Below are positions 1 through 6,798 of a stretch of 45,707 nucleotides of DNA, in pieces (the stretch's first letter is position 1; each line of letters opens with the position of its first letter). The DNA is from a virus, in the IMG/VR virus record IMGVR_UViG_3300010430_000100, positions 1 to 45,707 of that record; one strand, 5' to 3'. The position numbers were made by a program, and so were the translations under genes. Below the pieces are notes generated by a model that was given only the letters and a program-made list of their open reading frames with translations, had not been told where the DNA came from and made no database searches.

Positions 1-123
1 CAGCCATGATTTTTGCCTCTCATTTTCCCGGCAATTGAGCCAGTGAGTTAATCGGTTGAATTTGCCCTACGATATATATCAATTTGCGCCAAAACAAGCA
101 CCAGACCAATTACGAACCAATTA
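1..123. repeat. Terminal direct repeat, left copy
   Basis: The first 123 bases are identical to the last 123 (45585-45707). The left copy holds the first seven bases of the small terminase gene on the minus strand plus its leader with the GAGAGG ribosome binding site. It may be a real short direct terminal repeat, as in T7-like phages, or the overlap left when a circular or permuted genome is assembled. The sequence alone cannot separate these. Confidence 0.9.
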
Positions 124-188
124 GATACCAATTTGCCCATTTTATAGATAATTGGGGTTTTCTGAGAGCACTCCAACTCTATTGAAGT

Positions 189-297
189 GGGTTCCTGTGT
201 TATATAATGCAGTATAATATGCGCACTACACCCCCCATATACCCCCTATATATATACTTTAACGTGATCGATCCTTTGTTATATAACAGAGGAACCC
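189..297. repeat. Long inverted repeat, 19-bp arms
   Basis: The arms are 189-207 and 279-297, complementary over 19 bases with one mismatch, separated by 71 bases of AT-rich sequence. The right arm also contains a local palindrome centred on TGTTATATAACA flanked by CCT and AGG. A near-identical copy of that palindrome occurs at 37096-37117. The function is unknown; an origin element, regulator site or transcript fold are all possible. Confidence 0.75.
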
Positions 298-595
298 AGT
301 TTAAATAAGTTGCGGGGTTTTCCAGAAGTTCCATAATATCGGCCAAAATGGACGGATTGAGCCAAATCAGTTCGGTTTCATTTGACAAATGTCAAGAGTA
401 CCCACGGGTACGGAAAAAAGTGCGAACCAGCCAGCACTTCACACTCCAGTTAAATACACCGTTAACCGAAATCCAGTTAACGCCAAAATTAGCATAAGCA
501 CTTGCTTATTTAGCCAAACGCTCAGGTATGCAATGACGAAACTGAGGGCACCACCCATGCCGGGAAAATAATTTAAAAAAAGATATTATAGGGGC

Positions 596-624
596 TTGAC
601 CGTTTTTCAAAAACATGTTGTAAC
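596..624 (+). promoter_or_regulatory. Early plus-strand promoter
   Basis: TTGACC at 596-601 and TGTAAC at 619-624 are 17 bases apart, a sigma70-like arrangement ending about 70 bases before the first gene of the left block. The -10 element lies inside the palindromic operator at 617-633. The same TTGACC hexamer begins the predicted promoters at 4867 and 14780. Confidence 0.55.
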
Positions 625-633
625 TATCACAAC
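617..633. promoter_or_regulatory. Operator site 1 (GTTGTAA-CTA-TCACAAC)
   Basis: A 17-bp dyad with one mismatch between 7-base halves separated by 3 bases. It matches sites at 10953, 14710 and 4893. It covers the predicted -10 element of the left early promoter, so a bound protein would be expected to repress. The likely ligand is the small HTH protein at 14454-14666. Confidence 0.65.
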
Positions 634-693
634 AAAGCAAATCAGCGCTGTCACTGGCGGCGCACAAATCAGCGATCACATGGAGCAAGACAC

Positions 694-1020
694 ATGGTTG
701 ACCTACGCGAACACTTCACGGCCTTTTATTTGGACAAAGCGCCAATTGAAGAATTGGAGCGAGCGCTTAAGGCCCGTCAAGGATATGCCAAAAAGCGCAT
801 GGAAATAAACGAGGCGCTTGCAGCCCACATCTTCAAGCGACGAGCGTCAATGTTACTGATTGTTGACAGTGTGATTGTGGCTATCACTGAAACTGAAAAT
901 TGGTATCAGGTTGTTGCCAGCAAAAGCGCAGTGGTGAAGGCTGGTGAGATTTACGCCACCACCAAAGAGCCGCGCCCGGCAACGGCAGAAGAACTTGAAG
1001 CATTCGGATTGAAAGGCTAG
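694..1020 (+). CDS. Early protein of unknown function
   Basis: A 108-residue protein, first gene of the left early operon. The ATG is preceded by GGAG at about 10 bases. The N-terminal half is helical and charged. Residues about 52-92 look like a compact beta-rich segment with alternating hydrophobic residues. No family is recognised. The next gene starts 4 bases after its stop, which implies one transcript from the promoter at 596. As the first gene behind an operator-controlled promoter, it is a candidate host-takeover protein, but nothing in the sequence shows its activity. Confidence 0.7.
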   Translation: MVDLREHFTAFYLDKAPIEELERALKARQGYAKKRMEINEALAAHIFKRRASMLLIVDSVIVAITETENWYQVVASKSAVVKAGEIYATTKEPRPATAEELEAFGLKG

Positions 1021-1024
1021 AGCT

Positions 1025-1288
1025 ATGGATAGCGCAACGAAATACATGCAAGCCGCCATTGATAGCGCAGTAGAGCGCGAGGCAGAGATTTACGGCGGGG
1101 GTGATAAAAGACAATTCCCCGGCCATTGCTCAGGCTTCGCAGACACACCTCTTGGAGAGCTGGCAGTCCATTACACAGCAGCGCAGGGCCGAACCACATG
1201 GAGGCGCGATCACATGCGCAAGGGCTGGAAATTGAGCGGCAAGGTAATCAGCCAAGCCAACCTGATCAAAGCGTTAAACGAGATTTAA
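1025..1288 (+). CDS. Small early protein, unknown
   Basis: An 87-residue protein starting 4 bases after the previous stop. It has a helical N terminus, a Gly-rich turn (residues 25-27), and a basic middle part with a Trp-Arg-Arg-Asp stretch that could bind nucleic acid. No family is recognised. Its position in the packed early operon is the main evidence that it is a gene. Confidence 0.6.
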   Translation: MDSATKYMQAAIDSAVEREAEIYGGGDKRQFPGHCSGFADTPLGELAVHYTAAQGRTTWRRDHMRKGWKLSGKVISQANLIKALNEI

Positions 1289-1323
1289 TCGTTCGGTTAC
1301 CGAACAAAGCAGGAGCATAGACC

Positions 1324-1554
1324 ATGAACAAGCAACGCCGCGAAGAAATCAAAAAGCTAACATCTGAGCTGGAGGGCATCACAAACCGGATAGAGGAAAT
1401 CCGCGACGAGGAGCAGGAATATCTAGACAATATCCCTGAGAACATGCAGGGCGGGGAGCGATACGAAGTCGCAGAAGCCGCAATCTCTAATCTAGATGAA
1501 GCTATTTCATCAGCAGAAGCCGCCAGCAGTGCGCTGGAAGATGCAGCGGAGTAA
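1324..1554 (+). CDS. Small acidic coiled-coil protein
   Basis: A 76-residue, Glu-rich, almost wholly helical protein. Residues 3-36 show heptad-like spacing of hydrophobic residues typical of a coiled coil, and the C terminus is an Ala/Glu/Ser helix. AGGAG lies upstream of the ATG at a usable distance. Small acidic helical early proteins sometimes act as inhibitors of host enzymes, but no specific function can be assigned. Confidence 0.65.
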   Translation: MNKQRREEIKKLTSELEGITNRIEEIRDEEQEYLDNIPENMQGGERYEVAEAAISNLDEAISSAEAASSALEDAAE

Positions 1555-1559
1555 GTGAC

Positions 1560-1949
1560 ATGAGCGCAGCGCACGAGATCATCAGGTTAGCCAAGCGCCG
1601 GGCAACAAACAGCTACATCAGCCAACTGTCGGTGGTCATCATGAAAAAGGATGGATCGACAGAGCCAGTAAAAGAAGCAACTGGCGTTGGCGTTGTGAAT
1701 ACAAAAAAGGGAAATGTCTCTTGCATATTCACCCCACCAAAAGACGCGGACGAGGCAAGTTATCAGTGGATGCTTAACGGCAACTCGGTGAAGTTAGACG
1801 ATCTGATCAAAGCCCTGATCAATCTGCCAGATAACGACTATCTGGACGAGCCTAAGAGGATCGACCCGGAGAGGGTTGCGCTGATAGAGAAGATTAACAA
1901 TACAGCCGAAGCGTTAACCGCGCTGGCAAACGAATTGAAGAAGGGTTAA
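1560..1949 (+). CDS. Early protein, unknown
   Basis: A 129-residue protein that starts 5 bases after the preceding stop. Residues about 15-75 are predicted beta-rich with a 'gvGVVNTKKGNV' hairpin, and the C-terminal 45 residues form a charged helix. No family is recognised. It is part of the contiguous early operon and is followed 5 bases later by the next gene. Confidence 0.65.
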   Translation: MSAAHEIIRLAKRRATNSYISQLSVVIMKKDGSTEPVKEATGVGVVNTKKGNVSCIFTPPKDADEASYQWMLNGNSVKLDDLIKALINLPDNDYLDEPKRIDPERVALIEKINNTAEALTALANELKKG

Positions 1950-1954
1950 GAGCC

Positions 1955-2752
1955 ATGAACCAGCAGACAATTGAAGCGACAATCAAATCAATCGCCCACT
2001 GGCGCGATAATCGATATGCAGAAGAATACATGCAAGCCAGCACAGGAAGAGACGATTGCGCACTGTGCGGAATTTATAACACCCCGGAAAATGTGGAAGC
2101 CGCTTGCGTTGGTTGCCCGGTTCGGGAAGAAGCAAAAAATGAATACTGCGCGAATACTCCATACATGAATGCAGACATCGCCTATGACGGGTGGCGTAAG
2201 GCGGTCATTAGCGACCGTGACGACGCGGACGAGAAGCGCGACGAGTTTCGTGAGTGTGCGCAAAAAATGGTGGATTTTCTGATCGATCTTTTGCCGGGGG
2301 ATATCGCCAAGAAGCAACGTCAGCTCGACAATCGCCACAAATGGGCGCGGTTTTTGATGCAGCCAGAGCGCCAAAAGCTATCAGGTATGCTTGGAGAGTA
2401 TAAAACCGAGAAACGTTGCTGCATTGGTCACGCTTGCGCGATGATGGGGATCGAGGAAGGGAAATCGCTGGCCAGCACAACTTCTATATTCGACGACAGC
2501 ACAAAAGTAGCGCCGAAATCTGTAGTTGGAGCGCTCGGATTGCGCGATGAAGTTGGAGCATTTGCGAACGCGCCGATAATGATTGACACGTCAGTATTCA
2601 GGGGGATTGAGATTGCCCAGCCCGGCAAGGATCATTTTGCGACACCAATCAAGTCACTTGCAGACTTAAACGACAATACACCTGCGACACCGCAGGAAAT
2701 AGGAAGGTTTATCTTGGAGAACATCGAAAACACAAATCTATGGGACATGTGA
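1955..2752 (+). CDS. Cys-rich early protein, possible metal binding
   Basis: A 265-residue protein, the largest of the first early group. Residues 35-65 contain CALC...CVGC...C, an arrangement suited to a zinc site. Near the middle is a second Cys cluster (KRCCIGHAC) resembling a 'CCLGVxC' segment I have seen in small phage proteins of unknown function. The N-terminal part is rich in Asp/Glu/Arg and predicted helical. No enzyme motif is visible. It is probably the last gene of the first early sub-block, since about 135 bases without a clear gene follow. Confidence 0.7.
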   Translation: MNQQTIEATIKSIAHWRDNRYAEEYMQASTGRDDCALCGIYNTPENVEAACVGCPVREEAKNEYCANTPYMNADIAYDGWRKAVISDRDDADEKRDEFRECAQKMVDFLIDLLPGDIAKKQRQLDNRHKWARFLMQPERQKLSGMLGEYKTEKRCCIGHACAMMGIEEGKSLASTTSIFDDSTKVAPKSVVGALGLRDEVGAFANAPIMIDTSVFRGIEIAQPGKDHFATPIKSLADLNDNTPATPQEIGRFILENIENTNLWDM

Positions 2753-2888
2753 TCCAAGAACAGTTTGGCAATAGTGCCATATATCCCCAAAAACGGGGGC
2801 CACACGCGCGAAGCTGGTAGGCGGTGGCAGTTGATACCAGCGAGGAGACCCGCCAACGTAAGGTATTTTCTTGTTACAGGGAGAGCCG

Positions 2889-3002
2889 ATGCCCTTCAGC
2901 AATCCCGACTTGATTGCTCAATCATTTTACTCAATTTGCAAACGGCGGGGTATGAGCAGCCCCGCCACCCAAAAGAGAAAGATCAATCATGGATATCGAT
3001 AA
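2889..3002 (+). CDS. Possible 37-residue basic peptide
   Basis: A short frame beginning ATG at 2889 with GGGAGAG just upstream, a strong ribosome binding site. It encodes 37 residues with a basic C-terminal half and overlaps the next gene by 14 bases. A GC-rich stem (GGCGGGG 2944-2950 with CCCCGCC 2960-2966) lies inside it and could influence translation of the downstream gene. It may be a leader peptide rather than a functional protein. Confidence 0.35.
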   Translation: MPFSNPDLIAQSFYSICKRRGMSSPATQKRKINHGYR

Positions 3003-3243
3003 AGTTGTACTGACAGCGATCAATTTGTCAGACCCGGAAGGCAAAGGGGATGGAGCGCTTGATTACGAAGCGCTTGAAGAACACGGCATTCACACAGCCT
3101 ACGCACTTAAACTAATCGCGGTGAAAATGTCAGAGATTGCGCCGATCCTCAAAGAAGGCCGAGGCGTTGCCATGGTCAGGAAGGGCGATGCACTGGAAGT
3201 TTGCGGCATTATCGCGCACGAGGCGACAGACACGAAGCACTAA
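2989..3243 (+). CDS. Small early protein, unknown
   Basis: An 84-residue protein. The ATG at 2989 follows AAGAGAAAG. It is predicted mixed alpha/beta and mildly acidic, with no recognised family. It overlaps the possible leader peptide at 2889-3002 and is followed 19 bases later by another small gene with its own AGGAG. Confidence 0.6.
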   Translation: MDIDKVVLTAINLSDPEGKGDGALDYEALEEHGIHTAYALKLIAVKMSEIAPILKEGRGVAMVRKGDALEVCGIIAHEATDTKH

Positions 3244-3262
3244 CCCGGCAGGAGATTGGCCA

Positions 3263-3457
3263 ATGGACCTAATTAGAGAAATCGAGCAGGTGGATGATAG
3301 CCAGTTACCCGCAATTTTTGATGCGGTCCTAACCCGGCTGGAGATGAACGGATTACAGCGGGAGCGCGTAATCGCAAAAATGCAAGCAAACCATTCGGAT
3401 TTTTTCGCAGACATATATGAATTTGTTCGCGATGAAATTGACAGCAACGTCTATTAG
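3263..3457 (+). CDS. Small acidic early protein
   Basis: A 64-residue protein starting at the ATG at 3263, chosen because AGGAG lies 10 bases upstream. The longer frame upstream would overlap the previous gene and lacks such a signal. It is helical and acidic, with no known family. It sits in an operon with the neighbouring genes. Confidence 0.6.
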   Translation: MDLIREIEQVDDSQLPAIFDAVLTRLEMNGLQRERVIAKMQANHSDFFADIYEFVRDEIDSNVY

Positions 3458-3469
3458 GAGAGGCGGATC

Positions 3470-4183
3470 ATGAAACCAACAGACCACCAACGCGAAAATG
3501 CAGCGATGCTGCTAACATCGATAAACGCTTGCCCTAAGGATTGCGTTCTAGATGTTATCACCCAATTCATCATGAAAACCGAAGCTGCCGCATTCCAGCA
3601 AGGCGAGGAACACAACGCGGTAAACGACCATCAGGACTATCAAGAAATGATGGAGCGCTTTTCGATATTTCTCGATTATGCGACTGGCGGCAGACTTACA
3701 AAAACCAATTACCCAATTGGCGTGATGAAAGCCGAGATGGAAGCCCATGTAATGTCGCTGACGACAGAGGCGTTCGAAGAAGGTCGAGAGCACGAGCGCG
3801 ACTTGAGGCGGTCGGAAACAGCTAAGCCAGAAGATAGGCACCACAAACTAGCGTCAAAAATAAACAAGGCTATGCAAGGCGCACTCATTGCGGATTTTAT
3901 CAACATTGCATCACCTATAATCGCCGAGTTCGAGGCTGAGATAACAGGGTGGAAGCCGATAGATGAAACGGCAAAAGACGGGCGAAAAGTTGACCTGTTA
4001 TTCAAAGGACGAAACGGGCACGTATGGCGAAAAACAGATTGGTATTTCTATACCAATTCCGCTGGTGACGAATGTTGGGGTGATGAAGCACGGCGAGAGG
4101 GATACGCTTGTTGTGAATTAGAACCCACCCACTACCGCAAAATCACCCTACCCGCTCAACCTGAAAAGGAGGGGGAAGGATGA
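3470..4183 (+). CDS. Early protein with C-terminal DUF551-like segment
   Basis: A 237-residue protein with GGAGAGG before the ATG. Residues 1-150 are helical, with repeated Glu/His-rich stretches. The C-terminal 80 residues carry 'GWKPIDETAKDGRKVDLLF' followed by spaced Trp and Tyr residues, which resembles the WKPIxTAPKDG pattern of the DUF551 and related phage domains. The function of that domain is unknown. The stop codon overlaps the start of the next miniprotein (ATGA). Confidence 0.7.
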   Translation: MKPTDHQRENAAMLLTSINACPKDCVLDVITQFIMKTEAAAFQQGEEHNAVNDHQDYQEMMERFSIFLDYATGGRLTKTNYPIGVMKAEMEAHVMSLTTEAFEEGREHERDLRRSETAKPEDRHHKLASKINKAMQGALIADFINIASPIIAEFEAEITGWKPIDETAKDGRKVDLLFKGRNGHVWRKTDWYFYTNSAGDECWGDEARREGYACCELEPTHYRKITLPAQPEKEGEG

Positions 4184-4269
4184 CGCAGCCAGACCTAGCC
4201 GACGACGAACGCATCAAATGCCCGGAATGCGAAGGATTTGGGGATATCCCTAAACTGCCGGGTAAATAG
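4180..4269 (+). CDS. 29-residue CPEC miniprotein
   Basis: A very short frame whose ATG overlaps the stop of the preceding gene (ATGA) and is preceded by AGGAGGGGGAAGG, among the strongest ribosome binding sites in the window. It contains one CPECEGFG motif of the DnaJ zinc-repeat type, i.e. half of a zinc site, so it could dimerise around a metal or pair with another protein. Its size makes it easy to miss. Function unknown. Confidence 0.5.
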   Translation: MTQPDLADDERIKCPECEGFGDIPKLPGK

Positions 4270-4280
4270 GAGAAGATCAG

Positions 4281-4481
4281 ATGATTTTTAACACACCAAC
4301 GCCGGAGCCAATGCCAGATGACATCATTGAGGTTAGTCTGGCGCAGAGGAAAAAAGAGCTTCGCGATAGATTTGCGATTGCGGCCATGCGAAGCCTTATC
4401 CCGGCAATGCAATATCCTAGTGAAGTCGCAAAAATAGCCTACGAACATGCTGACGCCATGATGAAGGAGAGAGAAAGATGA
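4281..4481 (+). CDS. Small helical early protein
   Basis: A 66-residue protein with AGGAGAAG before the ATG. The N terminus is proline-rich and the rest is a charged amphipathic helix. Its stop overlaps the next start (ATGA), so the two are translationally coupled. No family is recognised. Confidence 0.6.
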   Translation: MIFNTPTPEPMPDDIIEVSLAQRKKELRDRFAIAAMRSLIPAMQYPSEVAKIAYEHADAMMKERER

Positions 4482-4858
4482 ATGAGCCAGATTTGCCAAG
4501 AGAATTGGCCGAGTTATCGCTTGATGCTAAAATGGTCGGAAGTTCTTGGTTTTCAATGATGAAGGTCGGGCCAAACTCAGAGGGTGTTGTCTTTCATATG
4601 CAGGAAAGCAAGCCTGCGGATTGGGCGGTAACGGCGCTTGAAGAAATGATAAAAGCCGGGATCATTGAAAAATATGACTTCAACAAATTCGGATCGATAG
4701 GGTATCGCCCCCTAATATCCTTCTGGCCCTTGTTCGGTTGGACCATGTGGGCAATCGAGAAGTCAGGCATGGACAAAGCCCCCTTCAAGCGGTCTTTGGT
4801 CGAACCTATAAACGAGGGTAGCGAAACGCAGGGAGAAATTAAAATCGGTCTTGGCTGA
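4478..4858 (+). CDS. Early protein, unknown
   Basis: A 126-residue protein coupled to the previous gene by an ATGA overlap. Residues 85-105 are aromatic and hydrophobic (FWPLFGWTMW), possibly a membrane-dipping or buried segment. No family is recognised. It closes the first early transcription unit; a new promoter with an operator-like dyad follows at 4867. Confidence 0.6.
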   Translation: MNEPDLPRELAELSLDAKMVGSSWFSMMKVGPNSEGVVFHMQESKPADWAVTALEEMIKAGIIEKYDFNKFGSIGYRPLISFWPLFGWTMWAIEKSGMDKAPFKRSLVEPINEGSETQGEIKIGLG

Positions 4859-4866
4859 TTTTTAAC

Positions 4867-4909
4867 TTGACCCGGTAAATACCACCCTGTAAGTTGCGAA
4901 TAACACAAC
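4867..4909 (+). promoter_or_regulatory. Second early promoter with operator-like dyad
   Basis: TTGACC (4867-4872) and TAAGTT (4890-4895) are 17 bases apart. The dyad GTTGCGA-ATA-ACACAAC at 4893-4909 overlaps the -10 element and has two mismatches to the consensus GTTGTGA-N3-TCACAAC found at three other places. It is the weakest member of the set. It would drive the genes from 4926 to 5426. Confidence 0.5.
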
Positions 4910-4925
4910 AACCGAGGGGCTTGAA

Positions 4926-5021
4926 ATGGGCAATCTACCGCTTTCGAAAACAGAGCTGGCGATTATTTTCGCCTTCACTTTTGTCTCATCAATGGCGATC
5001 ACTTATGTCGCGTGTCTTTGA
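4926..5021 (+). CDS. 31-residue single-pass membrane peptide
   Basis: A short frame with GAGGGG 6 bases before the ATG, directly behind the promoter at 4867. Residues about 11-30 form one hydrophobic helix after a short polar N terminus. It could be an early membrane-acting peptide, for example a superinfection-exclusion factor or inhibitor, but nothing identifies a role. It overlaps the next possible frame by 17 bases. Confidence 0.5.
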   Translation: MGNLPLSKTELAIIFAFTFVSSMAITYVACL

Positions 5022-5154
5022 GAACATAGACCGCACTCAACTTTCCAAGCTCGCAGAGCTTAGGGAAAAACAGCAAACGCAAAAAACGGAGAAACCAAAA
5101 TGCGTGAACTTGACTACTACCGCAACGAAATGGCTGGACGACTGGCCGAAGTAA
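5005..5154 (+). CDS. Possible 49-residue basic protein
   Basis: This frame starts inside the 31-residue gene and ends inside the 5100-5426 gene, overlapping both in other frames. It encodes a Lys/Gln/Glu-rich helix. No good ribosome binding site is seen before the ATG at 5005. It may be a real nested gene or a by-product of composition. Confidence 0.3.
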   Translation: MSRVFENIDRTQLSKLAELREKQQTQKTEKPKCVNLTTTATKWLDDWPK

Positions 5155-5426
5155 ACATGGACATTTTGGATCAGGAGCAGATTATTATCGATACTGCCCG
5201 GCAGCACCAAGAGGCCCAACAGAAACACGCTGAGCTTGTGCAAATGCGTCAATCAATTTCGTCGGCGCTGCAATCTTCTCAAGTGCCACAGCAGCAAGCG
5301 CATCCAGAGCAGGCGCAGCCAGAGCAGGTGCAGGAGAAAGCGCCGGAGCCAACGAACGCAGAGCTTGAGGCTAAACTGGCCGAGGCTATGACGAAGAACA
5401 ACGAGGCCACAGAAAAAGCCGAGTAA
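5100..5426 (+). CDS. Coiled-coil protein with Pro-Glu-Gln repeats
   Basis: A 108-residue protein with GGAG 8 bases before the ATG. Residues 1-60 form a long helix with coiled-coil spacing. Residues about 62-82 are a low-complexity stretch of repeated PEQ/QPEQ units, and the C terminus is an Ala/Glu-rich helix. No family is recognised. It is followed by a strong hairpin at 5442-5473 that separates it from the Spo11-like cassette. Confidence 0.65.
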   Translation: MRELDYYRNEMAGRLAEVNMDILDQEQIIIDTARQHQEAQQKHAELVQMRQSISSALQSSQVPQQQAHPEQAQPEQVQEKAPEPTNAELEAKLAEAMTKNNEATEKAE

Positions 5427-5441
5427 CACTTCGACATAACA

Positions 5442-5473
5442 GCAGCACCGCCGCCCCTTATCGGTGGTGCTGC
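5442..5473 (+). terminator. Strong hairpin, possible terminator
   Basis: A 12-bp stem (5442-5453 with 5462-5473, one G-U pair) and an 8-base loop, followed by CUUCUUUC rather than a clean U run. It lies between the PEQ-repeat gene and the Spo11-like cassette. It may terminate or attenuate the upstream transcript or protect an mRNA end. Confidence 0.5.
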
Positions 5474-5500
5474 ACTTCTTTCAACAAGAGGCAAGATCAA

Positions 5501-6409
5501 ATGAGTTTAGAGAAATTCAGAGACTATAAATTCCAAGACAAAACGATTGCGCTGATCAACAAGGCCAGCGACATCATTGCTGAGTACCAGTCAAACGGCT
5601 ATTCGCTCACGTTGCGCCAGCTTTATTATCAATTCGTTTCGCGCGATCTAATCCCGAACAATATGCGCGAGTACAAGAAGCTTGGAGAAACAATCAACAA
5701 GGCGCGGCTGGCTGGCCTAATTGACTGGAACGCCATTGAGGACCGAACACGGAACTTGAAAGGTGTCAGCACTTGGGACGGGCCGGAGGGCGTAATATCA
5801 AGCGCTTGCTACAGTTACAAAGAGGATTTGTGGCGAAACCAATCATTCGCGCCGGAGGTCTGGATCGAGAAGGACGCGCTTGTCGGCGTGATCGAGCGCG
5901 TTTGCAATCGCTGGCAAGTGCCTTTCTTCGCTTGCCGGGGGTACACGTCCCAATCAGAGCAGTATCGCGCTGGAAAGCGCTTAAAATCGGCTGAGTATGG
6001 CGGCAAGCAGCCTATCATCCTTCACCTTGGCGACCACGATCCGAGCGGCATCGACATGACGCGCGACAACCGGGAGCGCCTAGATATGTTTTCAGGCTTT
6101 TCGGCTGAAGTTCGACGCTTGGCGTTGAACATGGACCAGATCGATCAATACTCACCACCACCCAACCCGGCAAAGATCACAGACAGCCGTTTCCAAGGGT
6201 ACGTTGACAAGCACGGCAAATCCAGTTGGGAACTTGACGCGCTTGATCCTTCGATTATCGCCGAGTTGGTCGAGGATAACGTCAAGAAGCTGATCGACTT
6301 CAACCAGTGGGAAATCGACAAGCAAGCCGAGAGCGACAATAAAGATATGCTTTATAAAGTCTCGGATCGTTGGGACGAGGTTTGCGAATTTTTGGAAGGC
6401 ACGGAGTAA
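5501..6409 (+). CDS. Stand-alone Spo11/TopoVI-A-like (Mini-A type) protein
   Basis: A 302-residue protein with the two catalytic parts of the Spo11/topoisomerase VI A fold. A winged-helix segment carries TLRQLYYQF (Arg39, Tyr42, Tyr43), where family members have the DNA-cleaving tyrosine. A TOPRIM domain has Glu123 in WIEKDA and the DxD pair Asp178/Asp180 in LGDHDPSGID. No ATPase B subunit is encoded in the window. That matches the Mini-A group of stand-alone TopoVI-A homologues described from mobile elements, whose function is unsettled. The stop overlaps the next start (TAATG), and three genes form one coupled cassette closed by a terminator at 7347. A role in DNA cleavage during recombination or host-DNA attack is inference. 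AGAGGCAAG lies before the ATG. Confidence 0.8.
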   Translation: MSLEKFRDYKFQDKTIALINKASDIIAEYQSNGYSLTLRQLYYQFVSRDLIPNNMREYKKLGETINKARLAGLIDWNAIEDRTRNLKGVSTWDGPEGVISSACYSYKEDLWRNQSFAPEVWIEKDALVGVIERVCNRWQVPFFACRGYTSQSEQYRAGKRLKSAEYGGKQPIILHLGDHDPSGIDMTRDNRERLDMFSGFSAEVRRLALNMDQIDQYSPPPNPAKITDSRFQGYVDKHGKSSWELDALDPSIIAELVEDNVKKLIDFNQWEIDKQAESDNKDMLYKVSDRWDEVCEFLEGTE

Positions 6410-6798
6410 TGACTAAAATCGTTTCAGTGGCGCTATTCAAGCGCGATGGTGCGCTAACATTTAGACCGCCACGCAAAGAAAGATCATCTGACCAGTACAA
6501 CGCCCGAAAATCGGCTATGCGCTACTGGAACGGCAAAACTCAAGCGCCTGACAAGCTGGTCAAGGTGATCATTATCACTAAGGTCGAGCATGGCACGGTC
6601 TATTTCGCGGAGCGATCCCCGCAGGTTGGCAAAATCCGCCCTTGGCTTGAAGATAAAATCCCTCTTGAGGACGCGGCAAATCAGCCTCACATACTGGCTT
6701 GCTTGCACGAGATGGATATCGATCTGAATAAGCGCCCGGTCACTGCCATGCCGGACACGCTGGAAATCAACGGCATTATTTATAGGAGAGAAATCTAA
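6409..6798 (+). CDS. Unknown protein coupled to Spo11-like gene
   Basis: A 129-residue protein. The start at 6409 is chosen because it forms a TAATG overlap with the stop of the Spo11-like gene. The N-terminal 60 residues are basic (several Arg/Lys pairs) and may contact DNA. The remainder is mixed alpha/beta. No family is recognised. Strict coupling to the gene before and after suggests the three products work together. Confidence 0.65.
   Translation: MTKIVSVALFKRDGALTFRPPRKERSSDQYNARKSAMRYWNGKTQAPDKLVKVIIITKVEHGTVYFAERSPQVGKIRPWLEDKIPLEDAANQPHILACLHEMDIDLNKRPVTAMPDTLEINGIIYRREI

Larger units (their letters stand above)
124..693. other. AT-rich non-coding left end
   Basis: No convincing gene is seen here on either strand. 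The frames present lack ribosome binding sites and family resemblance. The stretch is rich in TA runs and small symmetries: a long inverted repeat (189-207 with 279-297), a TTGAC/GTCAA repeat at 382-395, two CCAGTTAA copies at 446-453 and 473-480 around GTTAAC, and an ATAAGC/GCTTAT stem at 494-509. It ends in the leftward early promoter region. If the genome circularises, it lies between the small terminase and the early genes, a plausible place for a replication origin or packaging signal. That role is inference only. Confidence 0.6.

Noticed and set aside
200-571. Two open frames in the left end (minus 200-388, plus 389-571)
   Set aside because: No ribosome binding site, alternative start codon in the first, overlap with inverted repeats, and no protein-like family pattern. 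The minus frame looks partly protein-like, so a low chance of being real remains.
1691-1707. GTTGTGA half-sites inside genes (also near 4110 and 40700)
   Set aside because: Only one half matches the operator; the second half is missing and they are inside coding regions.
2765-3013. Open frame of 82 codons after the Cys-rich early gene
   Set aside because: Starts with a TTG without a ribosome binding site and overlaps the better supported frames at 2889 and 2989.
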